The notes under the pieces were generated by a model, which saw only the letters and a program-made list of their open reading frames with translations, did no database searches and had not been told where the DNA came from. DNA of 34,928 nucleotides from CAZOAR01 sp964577985 (GTDB lineage: Bacteria > Gemmatimonadota > CAZMKB01 > CAZNLH01): contig CAZOAR010000028.1 in NCBI GenBank assembly GCA_964577985.1, positions 1 to 34,928 on the forward strand, given 5' to 3'. The position numbers were made by a program, and so were the translations under genes. Shown here in pieces: positions 19,051 to 26,924 of this stretch; the first letter of the stretch is position 1, and the number at the start of each line of letters is the position of its first letter.

Positions 19051-19944
19051 ATGAGTGAGACGATGTTCAACCTGAATGGGAAGCTCCTCAGGGAGGAGGA
19101 GGCCACTATATCGGTCCTCGACAGGGGTTTCCTGTACGGAGACGGCATCTACGAGACCGTGCTGATCAGGAACGGAAGGCCATTTCGTCTCGAGGCGCAT
19201 ATCTCGAGATTGAGAAGTTCCGCGACCTTCATCAGTGTGAAGATACCGTGGAGCGATGGTGAAATCGCTAACGAGATAGATCGTCTTCTGGAGGCCAATG
19301 GCGCGGCGGATGCGGCGCTCAGGATCAATCTTTCACGCGGCGTGGGGGATTGGCGCCTCAGCACGAGCGGCGCCACGGATCCCACCTTTCTACTGTCGCT
19401 CTTCCCGATCCCCGAGTACCCCGACGACACCTATACCAGAGGGTGGAGCGTCGTGATATCCAGGAGGGCGGTCGCCATGGATCCCGTTCTACCCGGGCTG
19501 GCGAAGACTACAAACAGGTTGAGCCTGATACTGGCGAAGCGAGAGGCGGAAGAGGAGGGTGGAAAAGAGGCAATTCTCCTCAATATGAAGGGATTCCTGA
19601 CGGAGGGAACGTCGTGCAACATCTTCTTCGCCCGTGACGGTGCGGTCTATACTCCTTCCCTGGAGAGCGGCATACTTGAGGGTGTGACGAGGGGGGTTGT
19701 CATGGAGATTCTCAGCGCGAAGGGGAACGTTGCGCGAGAGGCTCTTTATCGTCCCGAAGAACTCCTGGGGGCGGATGAGGCGTTTCTGACGTTTTCGACC
19801 GCGGGCGTGGTTCCGATACACAGCGTGGATGGAAAGGTGCTGGGTGCCGGTAGTGCGGGCAGGATTACAGTGGAACTCATGGAGGCGTATGAGATGACGA
19901 TCGAGCGGGAGACGGGTTCTTCAGTCGACGCGGTTTCGGGATAG
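19051..19944 (+). CDS. Class IV PLP aminotransferase (branched-chain / D-amino acid / aminodeoxychorismate lyase family)
   Basis: This 297-residue fold-type IV PLP enzyme shows DRGFLYGDGIYET (about 24-36), the conserved opening of the family, and Arg residues in HISRLRSSA. The Schiff-base lysine is Lys152 in LAKTTNRL. Downstream, LLNMKGFLTEGTSCNIFF and SGILEGVTRGVV are the cofactor-binding segments. The sequence alone does not separate branched-chain aminotransferase, D-alanine transaminase and PabC-type aminodeoxychorismate lyase. GAGAGGGGAG lies 8-17 bases before the ATG. The stop overlaps the next start by one base, so coupling with endonuclease V is expected. Confidence 0.88.
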   Translation: MSETMFNLNGKLLREEEATISVLDRGFLYGDGIYETVLIRNGRPFRLEAHISRLRSSATFISVKIPWSDGEIANEIDRLLEANGAADAALRINLSRGVGDWRLSTSGATDPTFLLSLFPIPEYPDDTYTRGWSVVISRRAVAMDPVLPGLAKTTNRLSLILAKREAEEEGGKEAILLNMKGFLTEGTSCNIFFARDGAVYTPSLESGILEGVTRGVVMEILSAKGNVAREALYRPEELLGADEAFLTFSTAGVVPIHSVDGKVLGAGSAGRITVELMEAYEMTIERETGSSVDAVSG

Positions 19945-20633
19945 TGATAGAGGTCAGCGAGCTCCATTCGTGGGACGTGGGTTGTGGGGAGGCGAAGGAT
20001 ATTCAGGATCGGCTCAAAGAACGGCTGGTCCTCTCGCCGAGTGCGAAGGAGATAACACTCGTCGCCGGAGCGGATGTCTCGTTTTCGGTCGGTGACAAGG
20101 AGATGCTCCTCGGTGCCGTCGTCGTGCTGAGATTTCCTGAGCTGTCGGTTGTGGAAGAGGTTGTTTCTTCGCGAAGGGTGCGGTTCCCGTACGTGCCCGG
20201 ATACCTGAGCTTTCGTGAAGCTCCACCGCTGATAGAGACCTTCCGCCGGTTGACCTGCCGGCCGGACCTCGTCATATTCGACGGGCAGGGCATCGCACAT
20301 CCGAGAGGGCTCGGCCTCGCATCTCACATGGGCCTGACTCTGGGCACTCCATCCATCGGTTGCGCGAAGAGTCGTCTCGTGGGTGAGCACGACGAACCCG
20401 GAGAGAAGGTGGGATCGATGACGCCTCTCAAGTTCAAGGGGAGGGAGATCGGCGCTGTTGTGCGCACGAGGGAGAATGTGAAACCGGTATATGTCTCTCC
20501 CGGCCACCTTATCGACACCGCTGGTTCTGTCGACATGATACTGAAGTGTGTCACACGTTTCAGGCTCCCGGAGCCGATCAGGATGGCCCACAGGCTCACA
20601 CGCAGGGCGCGGTTGGGGGAGGTCGGCGTATGA
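19944..20633 (+). CDS. nfi: Endonuclease V
   Basis: This enzyme nicks DNA (and in some species RNA) one base 3' of deoxyinosine, starting repair of deaminated adenine. The 229 residues match the family. Motifs in order: AGADVSF with catalytic Asp about 44, RFPYVPGYLSFRE (about 80-92, the wedge region with Tyr and catalytic Glu), DGQGIAHPRGLGLASH (about 113-128), and GCAKSRLVG. All acidic active-site residues appear present. It starts at GTG 19944, sharing one base with the upstream stop, and overlaps pcm by ATGA at 20630-20633. Its position next to a protein-deamidation repair methyltransferase is notable. Confidence 0.94.
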   Translation: MIEVSELHSWDVGCGEAKDIQDRLKERLVLSPSAKEITLVAGADVSFSVGDKEMLLGAVVVLRFPELSVVEEVVSSRRVRFPYVPGYLSFREAPPLIETFRRLTCRPDLVIFDGQGIAHPRGLGLASHMGLTLGTPSIGCAKSRLVGEHDEPGEKVGSMTPLKFKGREIGAVVRTRENVKPVYVSPGHLIDTAGSVDMILKCVTRFRLPEPIRMAHRLTRRARLGEVGV

Positions 20634-21322
20634 ACCTGCAGAGTGGGGGAATAACGGCAAACGGCAGGACTCGCTATTCCGCGTTGCGCGCGGATATGGT
20701 GATGACCCAGATAGTAAGGCGCAACGTCACCGATCGACTGGTGCTTGCCGCCATGCGCAGTGTGCCGCGCCATGAATTCGTCCCCGGGGACCAGGTCGGA
20801 TGCGCCTATGAGGATCAACCGCTCCCCATCGGTGAGGGACAGACGATATCGCAGCCATACATAGTGGCGCTGATGACCGAGCTGCTCGAGTTGAAAGGCC
20901 CGGAGAAGATCCTGGAGGTGGGGACGGGGTCCGGTTATCAGGCAGCAGTGCTGGCCGAGATAGTCAGCGAAGTCTACACCATCGAGATAGTAAAGCCGCT
21001 CATGGAACGGGCCGTCGAGAGGTTCGAACGTCTCTTCTACAGAAACATCGAGGTCCGGAACGGCGACGCGTACCGGGGATGGTCCGAAGAGGCGCCCTTC
21101 GACGGGATCATCGTTACCGCCGCATCGAAGAGGATACCGGAACCGCTCCTCGATCAGCTTGCCCGGGGTGGAAGGCTGGTTATTCCCGTGGGAGAATCGC
21201 ATCAGGAATTGATGGTGGTGACCAGGGAGGACGGCCTGAAGGAGAGAAGGGTCATTCCTGTCCGCTTTGTCCCCATGACGGGAGAGGTGGAGAGCGAAGT
21301 CCGGAACGAAAGCGAGGAATAG
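20630..21322 (+). CDS. pcm: Protein-L-isoaspartate O-methyltransferase
   Basis: It methylates L-isoaspartyl residues formed by Asn deamidation or Asp isomerisation, allowing their repair. The 230 residues are usual. The family signature PLPIGEGQTISQPYIVALM (about 64-82) and the SAM-binding motif ILEVGTGSGYQAAVLA (about 94-109) are both intact, followed by VYTIEIVKPL and DGIIVTAAS. The C-terminus has the typical GGRLVIPVG. The ATG at 20630 overlaps the endonuclease V stop. The open frame extends upstream, but only as an overlap. The downstream peptidase starts 3 bases after its stop. Confidence 0.96.
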   Translation: MNLQSGGITANGRTRYSALRADMVMTQIVRRNVTDRLVLAAMRSVPRHEFVPGDQVGCAYEDQPLPIGEGQTISQPYIVALMTELLELKGPEKILEVGTGSGYQAAVLAEIVSEVYTIEIVKPLMERAVERFERLFYRNIEVRNGDAYRGWSEEAPFDGIIVTAASKRIPEPLLDQLARGGRLVIPVGESHQELMVVTREDGLKERRVIPVRFVPMTGEVESEVRNESEE

Positions 21323-21325
21323 GAT

Positions 21326-22549
21326 ATGAAGAAAGATCTCGACGCGCTCATGAACGAGAGGAAGATGGACGCCCTCGTTGTTACAGGGAATGTCCTGGGC
21401 AACCCGCCGCTGAAGTACATGGTCGGTGAGGCCGGGGTGATGACGGCGGTGATAGTCAAGAAGAAAGGGGAGCCGACGATACTGATCCATGGTGTGATGG
21501 AGAGAGAAGAGGCGCGCGCGTCGGGACTCGAACTGATGGACTTCGAGGAGTTCGGCATGATGGAGATCGCCCGGCAGGGTAAGGGCCCATTCTCGACGGC
21601 GAAGGAGTTCCTCAAGAGAATCTTTACCGGGCTCGGGATTAGTGGAAGAGTCGGTTTCTACGGGAGGGTGGAGACGAGTTACTCCTATCCGCTGCTGGTG
21701 GATCTGGCACGGGAGCTCGATGGCGTCGAGTGGGTCAGGGAAGAAGAGAGAGACATCTTCACGCAGGCGAGGCTGACGAAGGACCGTGAGGAAATCGCTC
21801 ACATACGCTCCGCGGGAGAAGGCACGGGCAGGGTGATAGAAGATGTCATCGACCTGCTTCGCTCGGCAGAGAAGGTGAACGGGTCGTTGATCAACTCCGA
21901 GAATGGTCAACCCCTGACAATAGGGGATGTGAAGCGTTTCATAACACGCGCTCTGGGCGGACAGGGCCTGCTCGAAGAGGAGGCCACGATCTTCTCGCTC
22001 GGGTATGACACCGCCGTCCCCCACAACAGGGGTAAAGAGGAGGAGGTTGTCAGGGCGGGAGAGCCCATTGTCTTCGATATTTTCCCGGCTGACGCGCTGA
22101 CCGGTTATCACTACGACGTGACCAGGTCGATGGTCGTGGGCGATCCGCCTGAGCAGTTCCTGAAACTCTATGAGGAGGTCAAGGGCGCCTGTGAGGTCGC
22201 GGAGGGGCTACTCAGGGAAGGAAACAGCGCAAGCGAGGTCAACACGGCGGTTGTCGACTACTTCGAAGGGAAGGGCCATCCCACCCTGAGAACGGAGGGC
22301 AATCAGACCGACGGATACATCCACTCCCTCGGCCACGGGATCGGACTCAACGTACACGAGTCCCCGAGCCTGGGGCTGGTGAAGGGCCCGGGGGACAGAT
22401 TCGAGAAAGGGATGGTCTTCACGGTGGAGCCGGGCCTCTATTACCCGGACAGGTCGATCGGGGTCAGGATCGAGGATGTATACTGGATGAATGAGGATGG
22501 TGTGGGGGAGAAGGTCGTGGACATACCGTATATTTTCAATGTCACCTGA
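21326..22549 (+). CDS. M24-family metallopeptidase (Xaa-Pro aminopeptidase-like)
   Basis: This 407-residue protein has an N-terminal creatinase-like domain (about 1-150) and a C-terminal pita-bread domain. Metal ligands are recognisable: Asp251 and Asp264 in the subfamily pattern DIFP...GYHYDVTR, His in HSLGHGIGLNVHE, Glu in FTVEPGLYY and Glu in RIEDVYW. This arrangement matches the Xaa-Pro dipeptidase/aminopeptidase P group, which removes residues next to proline. It is cytosolic, with no signal peptide. GAGGAATAGGAT lies before the ATG, and the gene starts 3 bases after pcm, so it is cotranscribed. The exact peptide preference is unknown. Confidence 0.9.
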   Translation: MKKDLDALMNERKMDALVVTGNVLGNPPLKYMVGEAGVMTAVIVKKKGEPTILIHGVMEREEARASGLELMDFEEFGMMEIARQGKGPFSTAKEFLKRIFTGLGISGRVGFYGRVETSYSYPLLVDLARELDGVEWVREEERDIFTQARLTKDREEIAHIRSAGEGTGRVIEDVIDLLRSAEKVNGSLINSENGQPLTIGDVKRFITRALGGQGLLEEEATIFSLGYDTAVPHNRGKEEEVVRAGEPIVFDIFPADALTGYHYDVTRSMVVGDPPEQFLKLYEEVKGACEVAEGLLREGNSASEVNTAVVDYFEGKGHPTLRTEGNQTDGYIHSLGHGIGLNVHESPSLGLVKGPGDRFEKGMVFTVEPGLYYPDRSIGVRIEDVYWMNEDGVGEKVVDIPYIFNVT

Positions 22550-22570
22550 CGACTGAACAGGAGCTGACGT

Positions 22571-22597
22571 GCCGGCAGCGGTCATGTTGCTCCCGGC
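22571..22597. terminator. Weak hairpin after the M24 peptidase gene
   Basis: GCCGG (22571-22575) pairs with CCGGC (22593-22597), extended past one mismatch by AGC/GCT, and is followed by TTAATT. It sits between the peptidase gene and glyS. The T-run is poor, so termination would be partial. Confidence 0.3.
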
Positions 22598-22623
22598 TTA
22601 ATTGCCAACCGCAAAGGATAAAC

Positions 22624-23925
22624 ATGGGGAAAAAACGTGAACAGGACGTGATGGATAAGCTTGTTTCTCTATGCAAGAGAAAAGGGTTCATCTTCCAGTC
22701 GAGCGAGATTTACGGGGGCATTAACGCCTGCTACGACTACGGTCCGCTCGGGGTGGAGCTGAAGAAGAACATCAGGGATGCCTGGTGGAAGGAGATGGTG
22801 CAGCTCAGGGAAGAGATTGTGGGTGTCGACGCGAGCATCATCATGCACCCGGGTATCTGGGAGGCGTCGGGGCACGTCGACGGATTCACGGACCCCCTTG
22901 TCGACTGCAGGGAGTGCAGGAATCGGTTCCGCGAGGACGAGCTCGATGGAGATAAGTGTCCCAACTGCGGCGGGGAACTGACAGAATCGCGCCAGTTCAA
23001 CCTGATGTTCAAGACACACATGGGCCCGCTCGAGGAGCAGGGCAGCCTTATCTATCTCAGGCCGGAGACGGCTCAGGGCATATACGTCAACTATCTGAAC
23101 ATCAGCAACGCATCGCGGCTCAAGATCCCCTGCGGGATAGCGCAGGTGGGCAAGGCGTTCCGCAATGAAATCACGCCTGGTAATTTCACCTTCCGCACCC
23201 GGGAGTTCGAACAGATGGAGATGCAGTACTTCGTCAAGCCGGGGACCGACGAGGAGTGGTTCGACTACTGGAAGGGTGAGCGAATGGCGTGGTACGGCAA
23301 GCTCGGCCTCAACGCGGATAAGCTCAGGTTCCACGCGCATGGGGAAGATGAGCTTGCGCACTATGCCAAGGCAGCGTTCGACATAGAATATGAGTTCCCG
23401 TTCGGATGGAAGGAACTCGAAGGGATCCACAACCGGACGGATTTCGATCTCACCAGGCACAGCGCCAACTCCGGGAAGGAACTCTCCTACTTCGACGAGA
23501 AGACACGGGAGCGATTCATCCCTTATGTTGTGGAGACGTCCGCCGGGCTTGACCGGACGCTCCTGACATGTCTCGTCGACGCCTACAGTGAGGAGGAAGA
23601 GCGTGTCGTGCTGAAACTCTCGCCCTCCATCGCGCCGATCCAGGTGGGCATATTTCCCCTGGTCAAGCGGGACGGCATGCCGGAAGTCGCGAGAAGGATA
23701 GAAGACGCGCTGCGGAACGACTTTCATGTTTTCTATGACGAGGGTGGTTCGGTGGGAAGGCGCTATCGACGCCAGGACGAGGCGGGAACCCCGTATTGCG
23801 TGACAGTCGATTCACAGACCCTGGAGGACGATACCGTGACGCTCAGGCATCGTGACAGTATGGAACAGGAGCGGCTGGGAATCGATGCACTCGCCGGAAG
23901 GATAGGGGACCTGATAGGCACATAG
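22624..23925 (+). CDS. glyS: Glycyl-tRNA synthetase, class II homodimeric type
   Basis: It charges tRNA-Gly for translation. The 433 residues fit the alpha2 type. Motif 1 region GGINACYDYGPLGVELK is at about 28-44. A Cys4 insertion follows (CRECRNRF, CPNCGGEL). Then come LRPETAQGIYVNY, motif 2 in FRNEITPGNFTFRTREFEQM, motif 3 in GLDRTLLTCLVDAY, and a C-terminal anticodon-binding domain (LSPSIAPIQVGIFPL). AAAGGAT lies before the ATG. I see no T-box-like leader in the 75-base gap upstream. Confidence 0.97.
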   Translation: MGKKREQDVMDKLVSLCKRKGFIFQSSEIYGGINACYDYGPLGVELKKNIRDAWWKEMVQLREEIVGVDASIIMHPGIWEASGHVDGFTDPLVDCRECRNRFREDELDGDKCPNCGGELTESRQFNLMFKTHMGPLEEQGSLIYLRPETAQGIYVNYLNISNASRLKIPCGIAQVGKAFRNEITPGNFTFRTREFEQMEMQYFVKPGTDEEWFDYWKGERMAWYGKLGLNADKLRFHAHGEDELAHYAKAAFDIEYEFPFGWKELEGIHNRTDFDLTRHSANSGKELSYFDEKTRERFIPYVVETSAGLDRTLLTCLVDAYSEEEERVVLKLSPSIAPIQVGIFPLVKRDGMPEVARRIEDALRNDFHVFYDEGGSVGRRYRRQDEAGTPYCVTVDSQTLEDDTVTLRHRDSMEQERLGIDALAGRIGDLIGT

Positions 23926-24026
23926 GGTAGTGTACTGAAATGTCGCCCGGTAAGCCGCTGTTGCGGGGAATCCAGATGATCGAAGAATGCATATTCAGTG
24001 ACTGACACAGAAGAGGAGGCCGGACG

Positions 24027-25469
24027 ATGACCGCCGTTGGAATCGGATTTGCCATCTATCTGCTGGTAATCCTGGTGGTCGGTGTCGTCACCTCGCGGTT
24101 TACGAAGACCCTTCCGGATTTTCTCCTCGCCGGACGGAAACTCGGTCCCTGGGTGGTCGCCTTCTCCGAGAGAGCGTCAGGGGAGAGCGGATGGATGCTG
24201 CTCGGTCTGACGGGTCTCGCCTACGCCACGGGACTGGCCGACCCGTCAGGGACGAAACTTGAACCGGCGCTCTGGACGGCGATCGGGGGAGTCGCTGGAA
24301 TCACCGTGTCGTGGCTCCTTGTAGCCGAGCGTCTGCGCCGCGAGAGTGAACGACTGGGTGCGCTCACGCTTCCCCGTTTCCTGGAACTCCGTTTCCGGGA
24401 GAACGACCCGGCTGTGCGAATAGTCGCCACGGGGATCATAGCCTTCTGTTTCGCCTTCTACATAGCAGCTCAGTTTGACGCCGCCGGAAAGTCCCTCGAA
24501 CAGACATTCGGCTGGAGTCACATCTCAGGGGTGCTGGTCGGCGCGTCCATCATCGTCTTCTACACACTCATGGGAGGATTCCTGGCGGTCGCCTGGACGG
24601 ACTTCGTGCAGGGGTGGATAATGCTCGTGACGCTGGTGGTTCTTCCCCTGGTCACACTCTCGCTGCTCGGGGGACATGGAGGACTCAGCGAGAAGATCGG
24701 CGAGATCGACCCGCGGTTCCTGACCGTAACGGGTGGACGTACAGGCTGGGGTCTCCTGACAGGGATTCTCGGCGGATTCGGCGTCGGCCTCGGTTATTGC
24801 GGCCAGCCGCACCTGCTGGCGCGCTACATGAGCATACGTTCTATCGATGATATTAAGAACGCAAGACGCATAGCCATCGCGTGGGCCGTGTTCGCTTATG
24901 GAGGAGCCGTACTCATGGGCCTCGTTGCGCTGGCCTGGTTCGGCGCGGGCCACTTTGCCGATCCGGAAATGATGATGCCTGAGCTCGCGAAGACTATCTT
25001 CCCGCCATGGGCCGCCGGAATACTCATCTGCGGAGCGCTCGCAGCCATGATGTCGACAGCCGACTCGCAACTGCTGGTCACCACATCATCGGTCGCGGAG
25101 GATATATATCACCAGCACATAAACAGGAACGCGAGCCAGAAACAGCTCGTCATGCTTTCTCGAGTGGTTACTCTCGCGGTCGGAGTCGTCGCCATATTCC
25201 TCTCCCAGTTGCCCCGGTCTATCTTCGACAAGGTCCTCTTTGCCTGGGGAGGGCTTGGCGCGGCGTTCGGACCCGCTCTTATCCTTTCGCTGTGGTGGCG
25301 CGGAACCACGCGAAACGGGGTCCTTGCAGGTATGATCACCGGCTTTCTCACCGTTATCATCTGGGACAACTCTCCCTGGTCAGGTGCTGTCTATTCGCTT
25401 GTCCCGGCATTCATCCTGGCATTCATCGCCGTCATAGCCGTCAGCCTTCCGGCAGGGAATGATCGGTAA
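24027..25469 (+). CDS. Sodium/solute symporter, PutP (SSS) family
   Basis: This inner-membrane symporter has 480 residues and about 12-13 hydrophobic segments. Typical PutP features are SRFTKTLPDFLLAGRKLG after segment 1, RASGESGWMLLGLTGLAY with the Ser/Gly residues of segment 2, a GFGVGLGYCGQPHLLARYM stretch, and LAAMMSTADSQLLVTTSS, whose Ser/Thr residues contribute to the Na+ site in this family. Proline is the best-known substrate, but related carriers take other amino acids or small carboxylates. GAGGAGG precedes the ATG. It sits before YjbQ, the deacetylase-like gene and HyuAB, so import of a substrate for those enzymes is plausible. Confidence 0.9.
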   Translation: MTAVGIGFAIYLLVILVVGVVTSRFTKTLPDFLLAGRKLGPWVVAFSERASGESGWMLLGLTGLAYATGLADPSGTKLEPALWTAIGGVAGITVSWLLVAERLRRESERLGALTLPRFLELRFRENDPAVRIVATGIIAFCFAFYIAAQFDAAGKSLEQTFGWSHISGVLVGASIIVFYTLMGGFLAVAWTDFVQGWIMLVTLVVLPLVTLSLLGGHGGLSEKIGEIDPRFLTVTGGRTGWGLLTGILGGFGVGLGYCGQPHLLARYMSIRSIDDIKNARRIAIAWAVFAYGGAVLMGLVALAWFGAGHFADPEMMMPELAKTIFPPWAAGILICGALAAMMSTADSQLLVTTSSVAEDIYHQHINRNASQKQLVMLSRVVTLAVGVVAIFLSQLPRSIFDKVLFAWGGLGAAFGPALILSLWWRGTTRNGVLAGMITGFLTVIIWDNSPWSGAVYSLVPAFILAFIAVIAVSLPAGNDR

Positions 25470-25553
25470 CAATCCGCGCTCAGTCGGCGCCGGCCGGGGA
25501 GACACCCGGTCGGTGCGTGCCATTACAGCATTCGCGCAGTCATGGAGGCAGGA

Positions 25554-25979
25554 ATGACAGTAAAGAGCCAGAGGCTCGTCATCGAGACGCGAGGCAACAA
25601 CGACACGCACGATATCACGGCGATGGTGGCCGACATCGTGGAGAGGACAGGCCTGAGAAGCGGGATCGTCACGATCTTCGTCCCGGGATCCACCGGAGGT
25701 GTCACGACGATCGAATACGAGAATGGCGCGGTGCAGGATCTCGACGATCTCCTCGACAGGATCGTTCCGAGTGACATCGAATACAGTCACAACCTGAAAT
25801 GGGGTGACGGGAACGGCCACGCGCACGTCCGGGCGGCGCTCATCGGCCCGTCGCTGACGGTACCCTTCAATGGAGGGAGCCTGCTGCTCGGCACATGGCA
25901 GCAGATCGTCTTTGTCGATTTCGACAATCGCTCGAGACGGAGGGAGATAGTCGTACAGGTGATGGGTGAAAGCGATTAA
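25554..25979 (+). CDS. YjbQ family protein
   Basis: This small cytosolic beta-rich protein has 141 residues, the usual family size. The C-terminal signature is clear: NGHAHVRAALIGPSLTVP, then LGTWQQIVFVDFD and RRREIVVQVMG. The N-terminal half has DITAMVADIVERTGL and FVPGSTGGVTTIE. E. coli YjbQ has weak thiamine phosphate synthase activity in vitro, and the physiological role is unsettled. I chose ATG 25554 because GGAGG (25544-25548) sits 5 bases upstream. An in-frame ATG at 25542 lies before that site. It is 12 bases upstream of the deacetylase-like gene. Confidence 0.92.
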   Translation: MTVKSQRLVIETRGNNDTHDITAMVADIVERTGLRSGIVTIFVPGSTGGVTTIEYENGAVQDLDDLLDRIVPSDIEYSHNLKWGDGNGHAHVRAALIGPSLTVPFNGGSLLLGTWQQIVFVDFDNRSRRREIVVQVMGESD

Positions 25980-25991
25980 AGGGGAAGGCCG

Positions 25992-26924
25992 ATGAAGACC
26001 GGCCTGGTATACAGCCATTCATACCTGGAACATGAGACGGGTAACCATCCTGAGAACCCGGGCAGACTCAAGGCGATAACCTCACATCTGCAGGTAACGG
26101 GTCTGCTCGACGCGCTCGAGTTGATTGAACCGGAGGAAGCGGACGAAGAGGCGATCAGGGGTGTCCACTCCGCGGAGATGATCGAAAGGGTCAGAGACAT
26201 CTGCAAGGCGGGTGGAGGCCATCTCGACGCGGACACCTTCGCCTCGAGCAGGTCCTGCACAACCGCCCGAAAGGCCGCCGGTGGGGTCGTCCGCGCCATA
26301 AAGGGCGTGATGCGCGGTGAGTTATCGAACGCGATGGCACTGGTCCGACCGCCCGGCCATCACGCTACGCGGACAGCCAGCATGGGATTCTGCCTTTTCA
26401 ACAACATCGCGATCGGGGCCCGCTATCTGATCGAAAAGAGGGGGCTGGAGCGGGTCCTCTGCGTGGACTGGGACCTCCACCACGGAAACGGCACACAGGA
26501 CATATTCTATGATTCCCGAAAGGTCTTTTATTTCTCCATCCACCAGGGAGACTGCTACCCGGGGACGGGGATGCAAGGGGAGAAAGGTGTTGGAGAGGGC
26601 CTTGGCTTCACACTGAATACCCCTCTCCCGGCCGGGACCCCCGAGGTGGAATATCTGGAGCGGTTCAGGCGTTCACTTGCGGTCATAGCAGAGATGTTCT
26701 CGCCCGAGTTCGTCCTTGTCTCGGCCGGTTTTGACGCCCACAGGGACGACCCTCTGGGGGGGTTGATGGTGACCGAGGGAGGATACGCCGAGATGACGAG
26801 GCTCGTGAAGCGGCTTGCGGAGGAGCAGTGCGATGGCCGCCTGGTATCGGCCCTCGAGGGGGGGTACCACCCCGACGCGCTGGCTGGTTCCGTGTTCGCG
26901 CACCTGGAGGCGCTTCGCGAATGA
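25992..26924 (+). CDS. Histone-deacetylase-superfamily amidohydrolase (AcuC / acetylpolyamine amidohydrolase-like)
   Basis: This Zn2+ hydrolase of 310 residues would remove acyl groups from lysine side chains or small amines. The motifs are complete: RPPGHHAT (about 117-124, tandem His charge relay), GFCLFNNIAIGARYL, DWDLHHGNGTQDIF (about 159-172, Zn ligands Asp and His), VSAGFDAHRDDPLGG (third Zn ligand, about 245-250) and EGGY with the catalytic Tyr near the C-terminus. The N-terminus HPENPGRLKAI also fits the family. GGGGAAGG precedes the ATG. Its stop overlaps the hyuA start (ATGA at 26921-26924), so it belongs with the hydantoinase genes. The substrate is unknown. Confidence 0.9.
   Translation: MKTGLVYSHSYLEHETGNHPENPGRLKAITSHLQVTGLLDALELIEPEEADEEAIRGVHSAEMIERVRDICKAGGGHLDADTFASSRSCTTARKAAGGVVRAIKGVMRGELSNAMALVRPPGHHATRTASMGFCLFNNIAIGARYLIEKRGLERVLCVDWDLHHGNGTQDIFYDSRKVFYFSIHQGDCYPGTGMQGEKGVGEGLGFTLNTPLPAGTPEVEYLERFRRSLAVIAEMFSPEFVLVSAGFDAHRDDPLGGLMVTEGGYAEMTRLVKRLAEEQCDGRLVSALEGGYHPDALAGSVFAHLEALRE

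Noticed and set aside
20324..22111. Minus-strand 595-codon frame opposite nfi, pcm and the M24 gene
   Set aside because: It spans three well-supported + strand genes, has no ribosome site or family features, and arises from the absence of certain codons in GC-rich DNA.
22550..22623. T-box riboswitch before glyS
   Set aside because: The 75-base gap is too short and lacks the T-box sequence and specifier structure.
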